Positions 15,292 to 15,556 of a stretch of DNA of 15,556 nt are shown piece after piece. The position numbers were made by a program, and so were the translations under genes. Below the pieces are notes generated by a model that searched no databases, had not been told where the DNA came from, and saw only the letters and a program-made list of their open reading frames with translations. The DNA lies in NCBI GenBank assembly GCA_946885645.1, contig CAMPGU010000073.1, forward strand, positions 1-15,556. The letters run 5' to 3'. This stretch comes from an uncultured Haloferula sp. Lineage in GTDB: Bacteria > Verrucomicrobiota > Verrucomicrobiae > Verrucomicrobiales > Akkermansiaceae. Each line of letters starts with the position of its first letter. Position 1 is the first letter of the stretch.

Positions 15292-15556
15292 TCAGGGCCG
15301 GATGCGGAATTCCTCCACGGGGATTCCGCCGGCCAGATGCTCGGTCACGATCCGCTCCAGCACCTCCGGGGTGCAGGAGTGGTACCACACGCCATCCGGG
15401 TAAACCACGGCGATGGGGCCGCGCGCGCACACCCGCAGGCAGTCCGCTTTGGTTCGCAGAATCAGCGGCGCGCCTTGGCCAAGCTCTCCGAGGCGGCGTT
15501 TGAGGAATTCCCAGGACCGCAGGCCGAGCGCAGGAGCACAGCACTTCGGCTTCGAG
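15292..15556 (-). CDS. (2Fe-2S) ferredoxin domain protein, C-terminal part
   Basis: Partial gene: 87 residues of the C-terminal end are visible, with the start outside the window. The stop is TGA at 15292-15294 on the minus strand. The visible protein begins [11 protein letters not shown], then a helix [12 protein letters not shown], then [34 protein letters not shown] and VEEFRIRP. This is the thioredoxin-fold (2Fe-2S) ferredoxin-like pattern, where cysteines near the first strand and the C-x-x-x-C of DCLRVC bind the cluster. Such proteins are small electron carriers of uncertain partner. The N-terminal ligand region is only partly visible, so cluster binding is inferred. It points towards the GH39-like gene and is probably unrelated to it. 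Confidence 0.85.
   Translation of the reverse strand, partial: SKPKCCAPALGLRSWEFLKRRLGELGQGAPLILRTKADCLRVCARGPIAVVYPDGVWYHSCTPEVLERIVTEHLAGGIPVEEFRIRP

Noticed and set aside
15254..15544. Open frame of 96 codons on the minus strand
   Set aside because: It overlaps the end of the GH39-like gene and is in a different register from the ferredoxin-like frame, which has clear family residues.

Overview
The window reads as a piece of a high-GC chromosome from the phylum Verrucomicrobiota, probably near Luteolibacter, Haloferula or other Verrucomicrobiales. This is inferred from three things: a spc-type ribosomal operon with no rpmD between rpsE and rplO, a glycine/glutamine-rich N-terminal extension on S5, and a PSCyt1/DUF1549/DUF1553 cytochrome gene coupled to a DUF1501 gene, a pairing typical of Planctomycetes and Verrucomicrobia. 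No marker fixes the genus.

Region 1 (1-5710, + strand) is the distal half of the ribosomal protein operon: the tail of an upstream gene (probably rplE), rpsH (S8), rplF (L6), rplR (L18), rpsE (S5), rplO (L15), secY, adk and map. These genes build the 30S and 50S subunits, the Sec translocation channel, the nucleotide balance enzyme and the enzyme that trims initiator methionine. Two spacers are unusual. The rpsE-rplO gap, where rpmD would normally sit, is made of short AGAC-rich repeats with a pyrimidine-rich counterpart. The rplO-secY gap can fold into a nested stem followed by a T tract. SecY carries an apparent extra C-terminal membrane helix. Most starts in this operon have no visible Shine-Dalgarno sequence.

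Region 2 (5711-7011) holds a convergent gene on the minus strand for an exported zinc N-acetylmuramoyl-L-alanine amidase, then a divergent intergenic region of about 240 bases.

Region 3 (7012-15282, + strand) looks like an accessory envelope and carbohydrate-related block: an SMP-30/gluconolactonase-family enzyme, a large exported protein with cytochrome-like domains and an inserted LamG-like domain, a Tat-exported DUF1501 protein whose start overlaps the previous stop (ATGA), a polytopic protein resembling an ABC-2 permease, and an exported GH39-like glycosidase. Except for the ATGA overlap, joint function is inferred from position only.

The right edge (15292-15556, minus strand) is the C-terminal part of a small (2Fe-2S) ferredoxin-like protein that runs out of the window. 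No tRNA, rRNA, CRISPR array, insertion sequence or integrase was seen. The best leads for something undescribed are the two operon spacers, the SecY extension and the cytochrome/DUF1501 block.
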